This document shows, in pieces, positions 27,407 to 37,000 of a DNA stretch of 64,000 nucleotides. The notes under the pieces are model-generated. The model saw nothing but the letters and a program-made list of their open reading frames with translations, made no database searches and was not told the DNA's origin. The position numbers were made by a program, and so were the translations under genes. Numbering within the stretch: position 1 is the first letter of the stretch; every line of letters begins with the position of its first letter. The DNA is from Bacteroidota bacterium. GTDB taxonomy: Bacteria; Bacteroidota; Bacteroidia; AKYH767-A; 2013-40CM-41-45. The DNA is taken from contig SHNE01000010.1 of assembly GCA_004295015.1 (NCBI GenBank), positions 82,079 through 146,078 of the forward strand, given 5' to 3'.

Positions 27407-28165
27407 TTACCTGAGGTAAATGTCTATTGCATCGCCTTGATTCATGTTTGAACTTACTCCGGATTCAGGATCTTGTTTATAAATGAGAGCTTCTTCCTCA
27501 TCCTTTGTGTTGGGATCAAAAAAGACTTCCCCAAGTATGAGGCCGGAGCCTTTCAGTACAAACATTGCTTCGCTTTTAGTCAAACCTATAAGCATTGGAA
27601 CAGAAACTTCCGTCGTACCAAGTCCGTCACCCAGTACCAAATCTATTTTAGAACCTTTAAATATTTCCACTCCGGGTTTTATCGTGGAGCCTTTATAATG
27701 TTGCTCGAGTACAGCATTTTTTGCCAGATCAGGTTCATAGCTAAGTTGTCCGACCTTTAAGCCAAATGTCTGCAGAATTGCTTCAGCCTGTCTGTAAGAA
27801 ACGTCAATTAGATTAGGCATTTTTACTTTAGGAGGAGAGGCGGAGTTAACGGTAAGGTAAATCGTACGTCCTTCCTTAACATTAGACTCCGGGGCGGGAT
27901 CCTGTTCCAGAATAGTCCCACCTGGTTTAGAGCCATCGAAAAGCGAATCAACGACTTGAAACTTCAAACTTTTTTCAGCTAAAAAAGTATCAAGTTCGGC
28001 TAAATCCATTCCACGCAAATTTGGCACGGCTATACTTTCTCCATGATGTGTGATTTTTCCCATCCATGCATACACGAGATAAATCGATAGTATACAAAGC
28101 AGGAATGCGATAAGCACATTGATGAAGAAAACTTTACTCTTTAAAAACTTAACTAAATTTGACAT
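27407..28165 (-). CDS. Membrane-anchored protein with three PASTA domains
   Basis: One N-terminal transmembrane helix (about residues 13-33) then three PASTA repeats in the periplasm (about 42-108, 112-180 and 187-252; each starts VPNLRGM, MPNLIDV or VPMLIGL). PASTA domains bind peptidoglycan or muropeptides in kinases and penicillin-binding proteins; here neither a kinase nor a transpeptidase domain is attached. It starts 8 nt after the ddl stop, so it is co-transcribed with a peptidoglycan precursor enzyme, which supports a wall-sensing or wall-binding role. Confidence 0.9.
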   Translation of the reverse strand: MSNLVKFLKSKVFFINVLIAFLLCILSIYLVYAWMGKITHHGESIAVPNLRGMDLAELDTFLAEKSLKFQVVDSLFDGSKPGGTILEQDPAPESNVKEGRTIYLTVNSASPPKVKMPNLIDVSYRQAEAILQTFGLKVGQLSYEPDLAKNAVLEQHYKGSTIKPGVEIFKGSKIDLVLGDGLGTTEVSVPMLIGLTKSEAMFVLKGSGLILGEVFFDPNTKDEEEALIYKQDPESGVSSNMNQGDAIDIYLR

Positions 28166-28173
28166 AGATACAA

Positions 28174-30882
28174 TTAGAGAGTGCCTGCAGGTTGTTTTTT
28201 CTTTTTAATCCCGTATTCCAGAATTTTATCAATAAATTCATATGGTTTGTAACCTGCAATCGCACTTTGGTGAAAGATACATGTCGCAGGAGTCATTCCC
28301 GGAAGTGAATTTACTTCAATAAAAATCACTTCTACTTTTCCATTATTGAAGATGCGTACAAAGGCATCTATTCTGGCATAGCCTTCTATATTCAGGACTT
28401 CTGCAGCTTTTTTGAATTCAGCTTTGACAATGTCTGATATTCTCTGTCTTTCTTTGTCATCACTTGCGTAACGAGCCGGAGTGATATTTTGACCTTCTCC
28501 TGCAAGAAATTTTTCTTCTAATGAAAGCACATCACCTTCAGACAAAGCTTCTGATGCTTCAAAGATTTCATAAACACGATGTCCTTCCTCATTCACTCGG
28601 GTTAATAGTCCTCCTGTTATTTCCAGAAAATGTGAGGCATCCTTTCTTTCAATCAATTCTTCAATAAGGAACTGCTGCTTTCGTGGAAATTCTTCTTTGA
28701 TTTTGAGCTGCAGAAGGCTTGCTTCTGCTTCGCTCAAATCTTCCTGGTTACGAAAAATTAGTTCAGCAAATGCACAAAGTTCTTTCTCGTTTTTGATTTT
28801 TTTAACAGCACTGCTGCATCCGTCATCAACCGGCTTGGCAATAAGCGGGAAGGAAAAGTTTTTCAGAATCGATTTGACAAATGAATCTTTGTCAGAACTC
28901 CAATCTGTACTGTTGACCAATGCATGTCTTGCAATATGAAAACCATGTTGGAAGAGCTTTTCATTAGTCTCAAATTTATTGATCGTCATCCGTGACGATT
29001 CAATACCTGAACCATTATAAGGCAGGCCAACTGATTCGAGATTTAATTGTAGAGCACCGTCTTCTCCCGGACGACCATGTAATGCAATAAAGACAACATC
29101 AGAAATTTCTGCCAAATCATGAAAGCTCAGTTCGCGGGGTTCAAGTACATTATCAGCAGCCGTATATTTTTGTGTAATGCTTTCACATTCCTGCATGATG
29201 CTACTCACTATATTATGGACTGAGTAATTAAACACTTTTTCTTTTATGTCGTCCGCATTGTCTTTCAACATCAGATTCACCGGAATCTGAAAGAGTTTGA
29301 AATGATTAGCATCGCCTGTGAGAAATACAGGAATTGGTTCGTATTTGACCGAGGAAGAAAGTTTTTCATAGACATTTCTGCCACTTTCTACAGAGATGTG
29401 TCTTTCGGAAGAGTAGCCTCCCATGATCACAGCTACACGGATACGACGGCTTGATTCTTTCCTTAGTGATATTAATCCTTTGTCCACTGTTTTAAGAAGA
29501 GATGGGAGTGAGAGCACATTTCCCATGTCGTTCATTCGTTCTGCCAATGAAGTCCGGAGAATAAAGGAAAGGAACTGCGATGGATTCAACCCGATCTCAG
29601 CAGCCTGATGAAAGAAAAAGGATGAAGGCATCATGCCGGAAGTCGTATTCGGATCATTTAAAAATACCTTTCCTTCCGGGCTGATAAATCCGTCTATTCT
29701 TGCGTAAACATTGAATTGCAAAGAAAGAAACAGGCGTTCACATTCTTTTCTGATTTTCTGAATTTGCTCATCAGGTAAATGTATCGGTGTAATTTTTCTT
29801 GATAAACCGGGCAGGTACTTCGAGCGATAATCAAATAACTCTTTTCCTTTTCTTATTTCGGTAGGAGGCAAGGCCACAGGCGTTCCATCTTCCCTTCGAA
29901 TGACAATGCAGGAAAATTCCTTTCCTTCAATAAATCCTTCTATAACAACTTCGGTCTCGGCATCGCATGCTTCCAATACCAGGTAACTTGTGTCATTGCT
30001 GAGAAAATGGTTTGCTTGTTTTAAAATTTGTTCCGGATGATAAAGCAATTCAGCTTTACCTTCATGGTGCAGAAGTAAGGGACAACCAATGCCATCGCGG
30101 ATGTCGGTGATCTTTCTTATTTTTTCTACCTTTTCATCTTCATTCAACTTGCTCCAATCTGACGAAGAAAGCTTGTGAATAAAGAAAGCTTTATTCATTG
30201 CATCTTCAAACCGGGCCGGATTACTCTCATGTAAAATTGTTATTCCTATGGAAGAACCCTGATGTGCGGATTTTACCACACATGGGAATCCAATTTCATT
30301 TTTTACCGTATTGTAAATTGTTGTTTGGTGGTTTTGGTTCAGCCATTCTGTTCTGTGAACAGATAAAAAGGAAGGAGTGGCGAAAGAATATTCCTTCATC
30401 AACTTTTTCTGTATGGCTTTATTAATTCCTACGGAAGAAGAATAGATACCGGATCCTGAGTAAGGAATTCCAAGGAATTCCAGCATTCCCTGAACTCTGC
30501 CATCCTCACCGAATGGACCATGTAAACAAAGAAATGCGAAATCTATATGATCTCTTAATTTCTCAAGCGGAATTCTTTTTCCGGAATGTTCGAATAAACT
30601 TTCCTGTTCCTTGATGCTTAGCTTGCCAAGACTTTCCGCATAGACCTGAAATTCATTAACGGATTCAGGGAGAGCGGAGGAAGGAGGGTAAAAATCCCTG
30701 ATACTTCCTTTGTAGATGTACTCCCAGTTGAGGAGAATAAAATTTCCGAAGCTGTCGACAAAAAGTGGAACAGCCTCAAACAAGGATTTGTTGAGATTGT
30801 CATATACAGTTCGGCCTCCTGCGAAAGAGATCTCTCTCTCTCTGGAATTTCCACCAAAAACAATACCTACACGAATTTTCAT
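28174..30882 (-). CDS. Tandem D-alanine--D-alanine ligase (two fused copies)
   Basis: ATP-grasp ligase that makes the D-Ala-D-Ala dipeptide of peptidoglycan; here two full-length copies are fused. Copy 1 (residues 1 to about 455) opens VGIVFGGNSREREIS and has HGPFGEDG, KSAHQGSSIGI and the omega-loop FDYRSKY. Its metal motif near residue 407 is LNDPNTTSGM, against NExNTLPGM in normal enzymes. Copy 2 (about 480-902) opens VAVIMGGYSSERHIS and has HGRPGEDG and KPVDDGCSSAV. Its metal motif IEVNSLPGM near 857 keeps the Glu, but its omega-loop is altered (EEKFLAGEG). Normal Ddl is about 310-370 aa. A TTG at 30915 is in frame, but ATG 30882 (MKIRVGIVFGG) is the natural start. Confidence 0.9.
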   Translation of the reverse strand: MKIRVGIVFGGNSREREISFAGGRTVYDNLNKSLFEAVPLFVDSFGNFILLNWEYIYKGSIRDFYPPSSALPESVNEFQVYAESLGKLSIKEQESLFEHSGKRIPLEKLRDHIDFAFLCLHGPFGEDGRVQGMLEFLGIPYSGSGIYSSSVGINKAIQKKLMKEYSFATPSFLSVHRTEWLNQNHQTTIYNTVKNEIGFPCVVKSAHQGSSIGITILHESNPARFEDAMNKAFFIHKLSSSDWSKLNEDEKVEKIRKITDIRDGIGCPLLLHHEGKAELLYHPEQILKQANHFLSNDTSYLVLEACDAETEVVIEGFIEGKEFSCIVIRREDGTPVALPPTEIRKGKELFDYRSKYLPGLSRKITPIHLPDEQIQKIRKECERLFLSLQFNVYARIDGFISPEGKVFLNDPNTTSGMMPSSFFFHQAAEIGLNPSQFLSFILRTSLAERMNDMGNVLSLPSLLKTVDKGLISLRKESSRRIRVAVIMGGYSSERHISVESGRNVYEKLSSSVKYEPIPVFLTGDANHFKLFQIPVNLMLKDNADDIKEKVFNYSVHNIVSSIMQECESITQKYTAADNVLEPRELSFHDLAEISDVVFIALHGRPGEDGALQLNLESVGLPYNGSGIESSRMTINKFETNEKLFQHGFHIARHALVNSTDWSSDKDSFVKSILKNFSFPLIAKPVDDGCSSAVKKIKNEKELCAFAELIFRNQEDLSEAEASLLQLKIKEEFPRKQQFLIEELIERKDASHFLEITGGLLTRVNEEGHRVYEIFEASEALSEGDVLSLEEKFLAGEGQNITPARYASDDKERQRISDIVKAEFKKAAEVLNIEGYARIDAFVRIFNNGKVEVIFIEVNSLPGMTPATCIFHQSAIAGYKPYEFIDKILEYGIKKKKQPAGTL

Positions 30883-30990
30883 ATTGTTAAACAGAAAAAT
30901 AATTCTGTAGTGCAATTTACGGAATTAGGGCTTGTGAGAAGCCCATTTTTCTCTGACTTTTCAGGCCGGTTTGTTCAAAAGTAGGCAGCT

Positions 30991-33114
30991 TTAAGGCTTC
31001 ATCCCGAGGTTATACATCAGGAATGAAAAGTTGTCTGTTTGCTCATCAATTTGCTTGGCGACAGGTTTGCTTGATCCCAACGCTGTGGAGCTTGCATGCC
31101 CTGTGTTTATATCAATTCGAATAAGTTGAGGATTTGGACCTTTGTATTTTTCCTGCAACGTTGCAATGAACTTGAATGAGTGTGCAGGTACAACACGGTC
31201 GTCATGGTCACCGGTTGTAACCAGAGTAGCAGGGTAATTCACCCCTTCCTTTAAATTATGCAAAGGGGAATAGCCGAGAAGATTTCGAAAATTAACTTCA
31301 TCCTCACTTGATCCGTAATCACCTTTCCAGGCCCATCCAATAGTGAAGGTGTGATAACGCAGCATATCCATAACGCCAACCACAGGCAGGGCTACTTTAA
31401 ACAGATCAGGACGCTGAGTCATGATAGCGCCTACAAGCAGTCCACCATTTGATCTGCCTTGCATGCCGAGTTTAGAGGGATTGGTATACTTTTCTTTGAT
31501 CAGGTACTCAGCAGCTGCTATGAAATCATCGAAGACATTTTGCTTCTTGAGTTTTGTGCCGGCTTCATGCCACGCTTCACCATATTCACCACCGCCACGG
31601 ATATTGGCCAGTGCGAATACTCCACCATTTTCTAAAAATACCAGTCGTTCAATTTTAAAGATTGGCGGTTGAGGCAAATTAAAACCGCCATAAGCATAGA
31701 GTAATGTCGGGTTATTGGCATCGAGGGTTATTCCTTTTTTGTGGACAATAAACATTGGAACCTTTGTGCCATCTTTGCTTGGATAAAAAACCTGCTTTGT
31801 CTCGTAATCATCACTCTTAAAATCAAGGCTTGGTTTGAAATAAACTTTTTGTTCCTTGGTTTGAAGATTGAAACTGTAAATTGTTGATGGAGCAGTAAAA
31901 GTGGTTAAGGAATAAAACATCAGCTGATCTTTAACAGAGGAAGAAAGCTGATCAACGGTTCCCAGTGTTTCCAAAGGAACCTCCATAATAAATTGGCCTT
32001 TTCTGCTATAAAGTTTTAGCACTGACTTTGCATCTTTCATGTATTTGGCAATAAGTACATTGTCGCCTGTGTAAACGGCTTCAAGGACATCTTCGCTTTG
32101 CGGAATAATTGTTTTCCATGGTATTTCAGGACGAAGCGGATCCATCATGAGCAATTCATATTTAGGGGCGTTTTTGTTTGTCAGTATAAAAAGTTTAGAA
32201 CTGTCATTTCCTATAACTGCATATTCATTTTCAAATCCTTCTACGATAGAGATGAAATCAGAATTAATATTACGAAGATCTTTTACTCTCAGATCATTTC
32301 CATGTGATCCTTCTGATCCGCTGATAATCAGATAACGCTCATCATCGGTGGTGCCGGCGACAAAGTTTCTGAGAGGGTTAGCAGTATCCTGATAGGTGAG
32401 AATATCGTACTTCTGCGGGTTGCCCACCGAATGATAATAGATTTTATGGAATTTGTTTTTGCCTTTCAACACATCCGATTCATCCGGAGCATCGTATCGG
32501 GAATAATAAAAGCCACTGCCTTTCCAAGCGATGCCTGAAAATTTCACCCATTCAATTTTGTCATTGGATTGAATGCCGGTGATGGTATTCATCACATTGA
32601 TTTGTTGCCAGTCACTTCCGGCACTTGAGCTTGAATAGGCCAGGTATCTTCCGTCAGCGGAAACGGATACGTTTGAAACATTCACAGTACCATCTGTCGA
32701 TAATTTATTGGGATCTAAAAAGGGTTCAGGTTTTGATCCCGGTCCACTTCGAAGAATGTTCAGGACAAATTGATTTTGCAGACCGTCATTTGTGTGAACA
32801 AAATAATTATTCCCTGCTTTAAATGGTACAGACCATTTTGGAAAATTCCACAATTGAGTAAGTCGACTTTTTATTTTATCCCGGAATGGAATTGTGGATA
32901 GATATTCCTCAGTGACTTTATTTTCTGCCTGAACAAATTTCAGTGTTGCCTCCGAATTATCATCCTCCAGCCATCTGTAGCGATCAGCTACTTTAGTTCC
33001 GAAATAGGTGTCGACCTGATCTACTTTTTCTACCTTAGGGTATTGAAGAACCTGGGCAAAGGAACAATTTGCGACTAAAAGACCTGATAACAGGGAGAAA
33101 ACGGCTTTTTTCAT
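30991..33114 (-). CDS. Prolyl oligopeptidase family serine peptidase (S9A), exported
   Basis: Cleaves short peptides after proline. Signal peptide at residues 1-20 (ending CSFAQ), so it acts in the periplasm or outside. A seven-bladed propeller (about 85-430) gates the alpha/beta-hydrolase domain. The catalytic triad is visible: Ser near 555 in GRSNGGLLVGA, Asp near 640 in DHDDRVVPAHS and His near 672 in NTGHASS. WLEDDNSEATLKFVQAEN near the N-terminus and LLYAYGGFNLPQPP are family motifs. At 707 aa it has the expected length. Single gene, facing a 690-bp gap upstream. Confidence 0.95.
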   Translation of the reverse strand: MKKAVFSLLSGLLVANCSFAQVLQYPKVEKVDQVDTYFGTKVADRYRWLEDDNSEATLKFVQAENKVTEEYLSTIPFRDKIKSRLTQLWNFPKWSVPFKAGNNYFVHTNDGLQNQFVLNILRSGPGSKPEPFLDPNKLSTDGTVNVSNVSVSADGRYLAYSSSSAGSDWQQINVMNTITGIQSNDKIEWVKFSGIAWKGSGFYYSRYDAPDESDVLKGKNKFHKIYYHSVGNPQKYDILTYQDTANPLRNFVAGTTDDERYLIISGSEGSHGNDLRVKDLRNINSDFISIVEGFENEYAVIGNDSSKLFILTNKNAPKYELLMMDPLRPEIPWKTIIPQSEDVLEAVYTGDNVLIAKYMKDAKSVLKLYSRKGQFIMEVPLETLGTVDQLSSSVKDQLMFYSLTTFTAPSTIYSFNLQTKEQKVYFKPSLDFKSDDYETKQVFYPSKDGTKVPMFIVHKKGITLDANNPTLLYAYGGFNLPQPPIFKIERLVFLENGGVFALANIRGGGEYGEAWHEAGTKLKKQNVFDDFIAAAEYLIKEKYTNPSKLGMQGRSNGGLLVGAIMTQRPDLFKVALPVVGVMDMLRYHTFTIGWAWKGDYGSSEDEVNFRNLLGYSPLHNLKEGVNYPATLVTTGDHDDRVVPAHSFKFIATLQEKYKGPNPQLIRIDINTGHASSTALGSSKPVAKQIDEQTDNFSFLMYNLGMKP

Positions 33115-33805
33115 GATTTTTGGTTAAGACTCGATTTTAAGATAGCGAAGCTAACAATACCCATGATTGAATCAAAAAAGATTCGAAATTTAACTAAAAT
33201 TAAGGTTTTTATCGAATTTTTTTGACCTTGATTTTTGATAATGTATTCACATCTTCTTTTGGATCGTTCACCACCGAAAAACGAATATTGACAAAATTGT
33301 AAATTCAGCAAGGCCATATATGCTTAATTTTACGGCTGTTGAATAAGTTCTTTCATTTTGTAATTCTTGAAATTTTGATTTTAAATATTTCAAGCGCAGG
33401 TGCGAAATATCTGGTTATTGTGCGAATCCCCTCATTCCTCAAAGAAACTCCAGAACTTTTCGGTAACGGTTGGTTTGCAAGTCTCTTGTGTTTCCATACT
33501 TGATTTTTGATTGACCGTTACCATCTTCCTGCCTTGATCATTTAATCTCAGGTTTTGTTTAGGTGAATATGTTCGAAACCCTTCCTTCCCCGGAAGGGTT
33601 TTGGCGTTTATAGGCATATACAATAAGATGATTGATGGCCTCTGCCGGCCATTGCTGTATGGAGCATTGAGGACATGATTTCAAAACAAGCTCACCGTCG
33701 TTTGCCCAAAACATTGTGTCGCTTACCATTTAAAAATCACTTGAAGCCAATTAATCTTGTGAAAGCAACCGTCGCATGATATAATTGATAAACAAATCTT
33801 ATATT
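33115..33805. other. Gene-poor intergenic region with inverted repeats
   Basis: About 690 bp without a convincing gene. It holds three perfect inverted repeats: GGTAACGGT/ACCGTTACC (33462-33470 with 33514-33522, 43 nt apart), AACCCTTCC/GGAAGGGTT (33577-33585 with 33592-33600, 6-nt loop, then TTTT partly) and ATGGCC/GGCCAT (33635-33640 with 33647-33652). A 63-codon minus-strand frame (33432-33623) crosses the first two but shows no family features. A small RNA or a short protein is possible; I cannot decide between them. Confidence 0.4.
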
Positions 33806-33994
33806 ATGTCATACTATGAATTTAATTCTGCGGGATTCACACCACGTGATGACAAGCAGGTCAATTTATTCGAGGATTTTAAAAAGTTCCGATCAATTTT
33901 TGGCACACCGCCAAAGATCGCTTACTTAAGATCACTGGCAAGAACACGACCATACACCAGGACAGTTTATCCTCCGGGTTGGAGATTCCAATAA
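33806..33994 (+). CDS. Small basic hypothetical protein, 62 aa
   Basis: An open frame from ATG 33806 encodes MSYYEFNSAGFTPRDD and further charged and aromatic residues, ending in a basic, proline-rich tail (ARTRPYTRTVYPPGWRFQ). No signal peptide, membrane segment or known domain. In favour of a real gene: an acceptable composition, and a position just before a strong hairpin (34013-34043). Against: no clear promoter and no homologue that I recognise. The frame extends in-frame to a TTG at 33785, which adds nothing convincing. Confidence 0.4.
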   Translation: MSYYEFNSAGFTPRDDKQVNLFEDFKKFRSIFGTPPKIAYLRSLARTRPYTRTVYPPGWRFQ

Positions 33995-34001
33995 TCGACC
34001 G

Positions 34002-34043
34002 GCCATAAAAAGAAAGGACCCCGGCTATGAACCGGGGCCTTTC
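34002..34043 (-). terminator. Terminator of the giant PKD gene
   Basis: On the minus strand a GC-rich hairpin (arms around CCCCGG/CCGGGG, extended by AAAGG/CCTTT) with a short loop is followed by TTTCTTTTT. It lies 34 nt past the stop of the giant gene. On the plus strand the same hairpin lacks a T-run. Confidence 0.75.
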
Positions 34044-34076
34044 CAAACACACCATGAAAAAGCAAACGCACTTTCT

Positions 34077-37000
34077 TTAATAGACAATACTTACGTGGCC
34101 TACCCACTCAGAGTACTTTCCATCAATTCCAATACCTCTGATTTTGTAGACATAGGTATCTTGTTGACATTTTTCTCCATGGTAATATCCGTTCCAATTA
34201 CCTTCCAGTCCTTCCCAATTAGTTAATAGTAATCCCCAACGGTCAAATATCCATACCTGAATGTTCGTCATATTTGTAAAATATGGTCTGAACAAATCAT
34301 TATGACCATCACCATTCGGTGTAAAACAGTTTGGTGCAAAAAGAGTAGAGCGTGGTCTGATTTCTATGCGTCTCATGATTGTATCTCTGCAACCATAAGA
34401 GTTAACTGTGATCAGCTGTGCAGTATAGACACCTGTATCAGCAAATGTATGGACAGGATTCAAATCGGTGTATGTTGAAGTTCCATCACCAAAATTCCAT
34501 ACATAGGATGAATAATTTTGTGATAAGTTGGTGAAATGAACAGTTGGATTTACGTCATCACCAATCAATGGATCAGCTGTAAAGTCGGCTACAGGTTGTG
34601 AGTAAACACGAACTGCAGCATTTTGAGTGTAACTTGCCTGGCATCCCATGTCAGTTACAACACTAAGACTGATATTGTAAATTCCTCCCTGTGTAAATGT
34701 ATGCTGAGCATTTTCGTCTGTCGAAACTGCTCCATCACCAAAATTCCATAACCATCCGCTGATGGTTCCGCTGCTCACGACAGAATTACTCTGGAAACCG
34801 GCACTGATCGGTGCACATCCTTGAGCTCCTGCACTAAAACTTACGCTTGGGTTAGGATGTACGATGATATCAGCTGTGCTGCTATTCACACAACCCTGAT
34901 CGGAAACCGCATTTAAACTAACCGTATAGTTTCCGGGTGACGAATACAGGTGACTTGGATGTATTTGTGAGGCGGTAGCACCATCACCGAAATCCCAGGA
35001 ATACGATTGAATGGCTCCGCTCAGGATAGAAGACTGGTTTGTAAATGTTGTATTTGAATTAAGGCAAACATTGTTTCCGGCAAATGTTACAGCAGGATTT
35101 GGATACACAATTAATCTTTTCAATTGTGTATCAGAACATCCGAAACCGGAAGTGGCTGTGAGAGTTACATCATAAGTTCCGGGCTGACTAAAGTTAAAGG
35201 TGAGTGCGGAGTCTGTCGAAGTGAAGCCATTTCCCAGATCCCACAAATAGCTCACAGTGGTTCCTGTATTGTTTATGGTTGAATTGATAAACTGCACAGG
35301 GTTTCCTTCACAAACATTCGCACTTTGAATTCTGGAAACAGGACGGTCGTAGATGGATACTGAGTCCTGGTATGGGCTGCTACAACCAAATGAGCTTGTG
35401 GTTGTAAGTGAAACATTATACTGTCCGGTTTGAGAATATAAATGAGTCGGATTACCTTCTGTTGAAGTGGTATTGTCACCAAAATTCCACATCCACGAAG
35501 TGATATGACCATCCTGAGAATAAGAGTTATCATCAAAACGTGTTAAGGCTCCATAGCAAACATCCGGTGCAGCAAACATCGTTGTCGGTGGTGTGTAGAC
35601 TCTTGACATTCTTGTTGATTGACTCTCACATCCGTTGACTGATGTTATGGTAAGTACAGTAGTGAATATTCCTGAACTTGTAAATGTATGTGTTGGATTC
35701 GCTTGTGTTGATTGTGATCCATCACTGAAAGACCATAGGCTGGAGTATGAAATTCCACCCGATACACTTGACTGGTTAATGAATGAACTTCCATTTCCCA
35801 AACAAACATTCGAAGAAATAAATGCAGCTGCCGGATTGGGAAATATATTCACGTTTGCTACGAAGCCGGCTGTACAACCCTGTGCAGAAGTAACAGTCAG
35901 ACGTACGGGGTAGGACCCTTCGGTATTGTAGATGTGAACAGGCTCGTCAGAAGATGAACTTGTACCATCCCCGAAATCCCACAGCCAATTATTAATTACT
36001 CCACTGCTTATGCTGCTGGTGCTTAAAAATTCAACAGGAGATCCTGCACAAACATCAACTGCTGTAAAATTGGCTGATGGTTCCGGATAAATGATCAAGT
36101 CATGTTGTGTAGTATCCTTACACCCACGATCTGAAGTGGCAATCAGATTTATCTGATAAGTCCCGTCAGACACATAAGTATGTGAAGGATTGGTTGAATT
36201 TGAGCTTGAGTTGTCACCAAAGTTCCAGTAGTAATTTGTAATGGAACCTGACGAAACTGATGAAAGGTTGTTGAATGCAACAGATGTATTTACGCAAGCC
36301 GGTGATGTTGAGAAATCAGAAGCAGGAATTGGATGTACTATAGCTAATCCATTCTTCATGGAAGTACAACCAAGGCTTGAAGTGATATTCAAGCTTACGA
36401 TGTATGATCCATCCGATGTATAGGAATGAGCAGGATTTGAAGCTGAAGAGGTGTTTCCATCACCAAAATTCCAGCTATAGAATAAGATAGATCCTGATCC
36501 CGCAACAGAAGTATTGGTAAACTGAATTGGCGTATTGGCACATTCATTTCCGTTACTGAAATTAGCTGTCGGCAATTTATGGATTTGAATGCTGCGTTGC
36601 GTTGAATCCACACAACCGCGATCAGAAATTACAATCAGGCTTGTTTGATAGGTTCCATCGCCGGCATAAAGATGACTGGTTGAATTCCCTGTGCCTGAAG
36701 TAGCATCACCGAAATTCCAGTTCCATGTAGTAATGGTTCCGCTGCTTACCGTGGAAGCATCAGTAAATACAGAATTTATTCCGGCACAAACAGCCGGGCT
36801 GCTAAACGATGCAGTAGGGCGTGGATAAATGTCAATATTTCTTGATGCAGTTGTACTACATCCGCTTGCACTTGTAACGCTTAGTGTTACTGTGTATGTT
36901 CCGGATGCACTGTATGCATGACTTGGCTGCTCCACATTGGAGAATGAGGTGTCACCAAAATCCCAGTTATAGCTTTGAATTGTGCCGGATGAAATTGACG

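Noticed and set aside
33432..33623. 63-codon minus-strand ORF
   Set aside because: It runs across two inverted repeats, has no promoter box and resembles no protein family.
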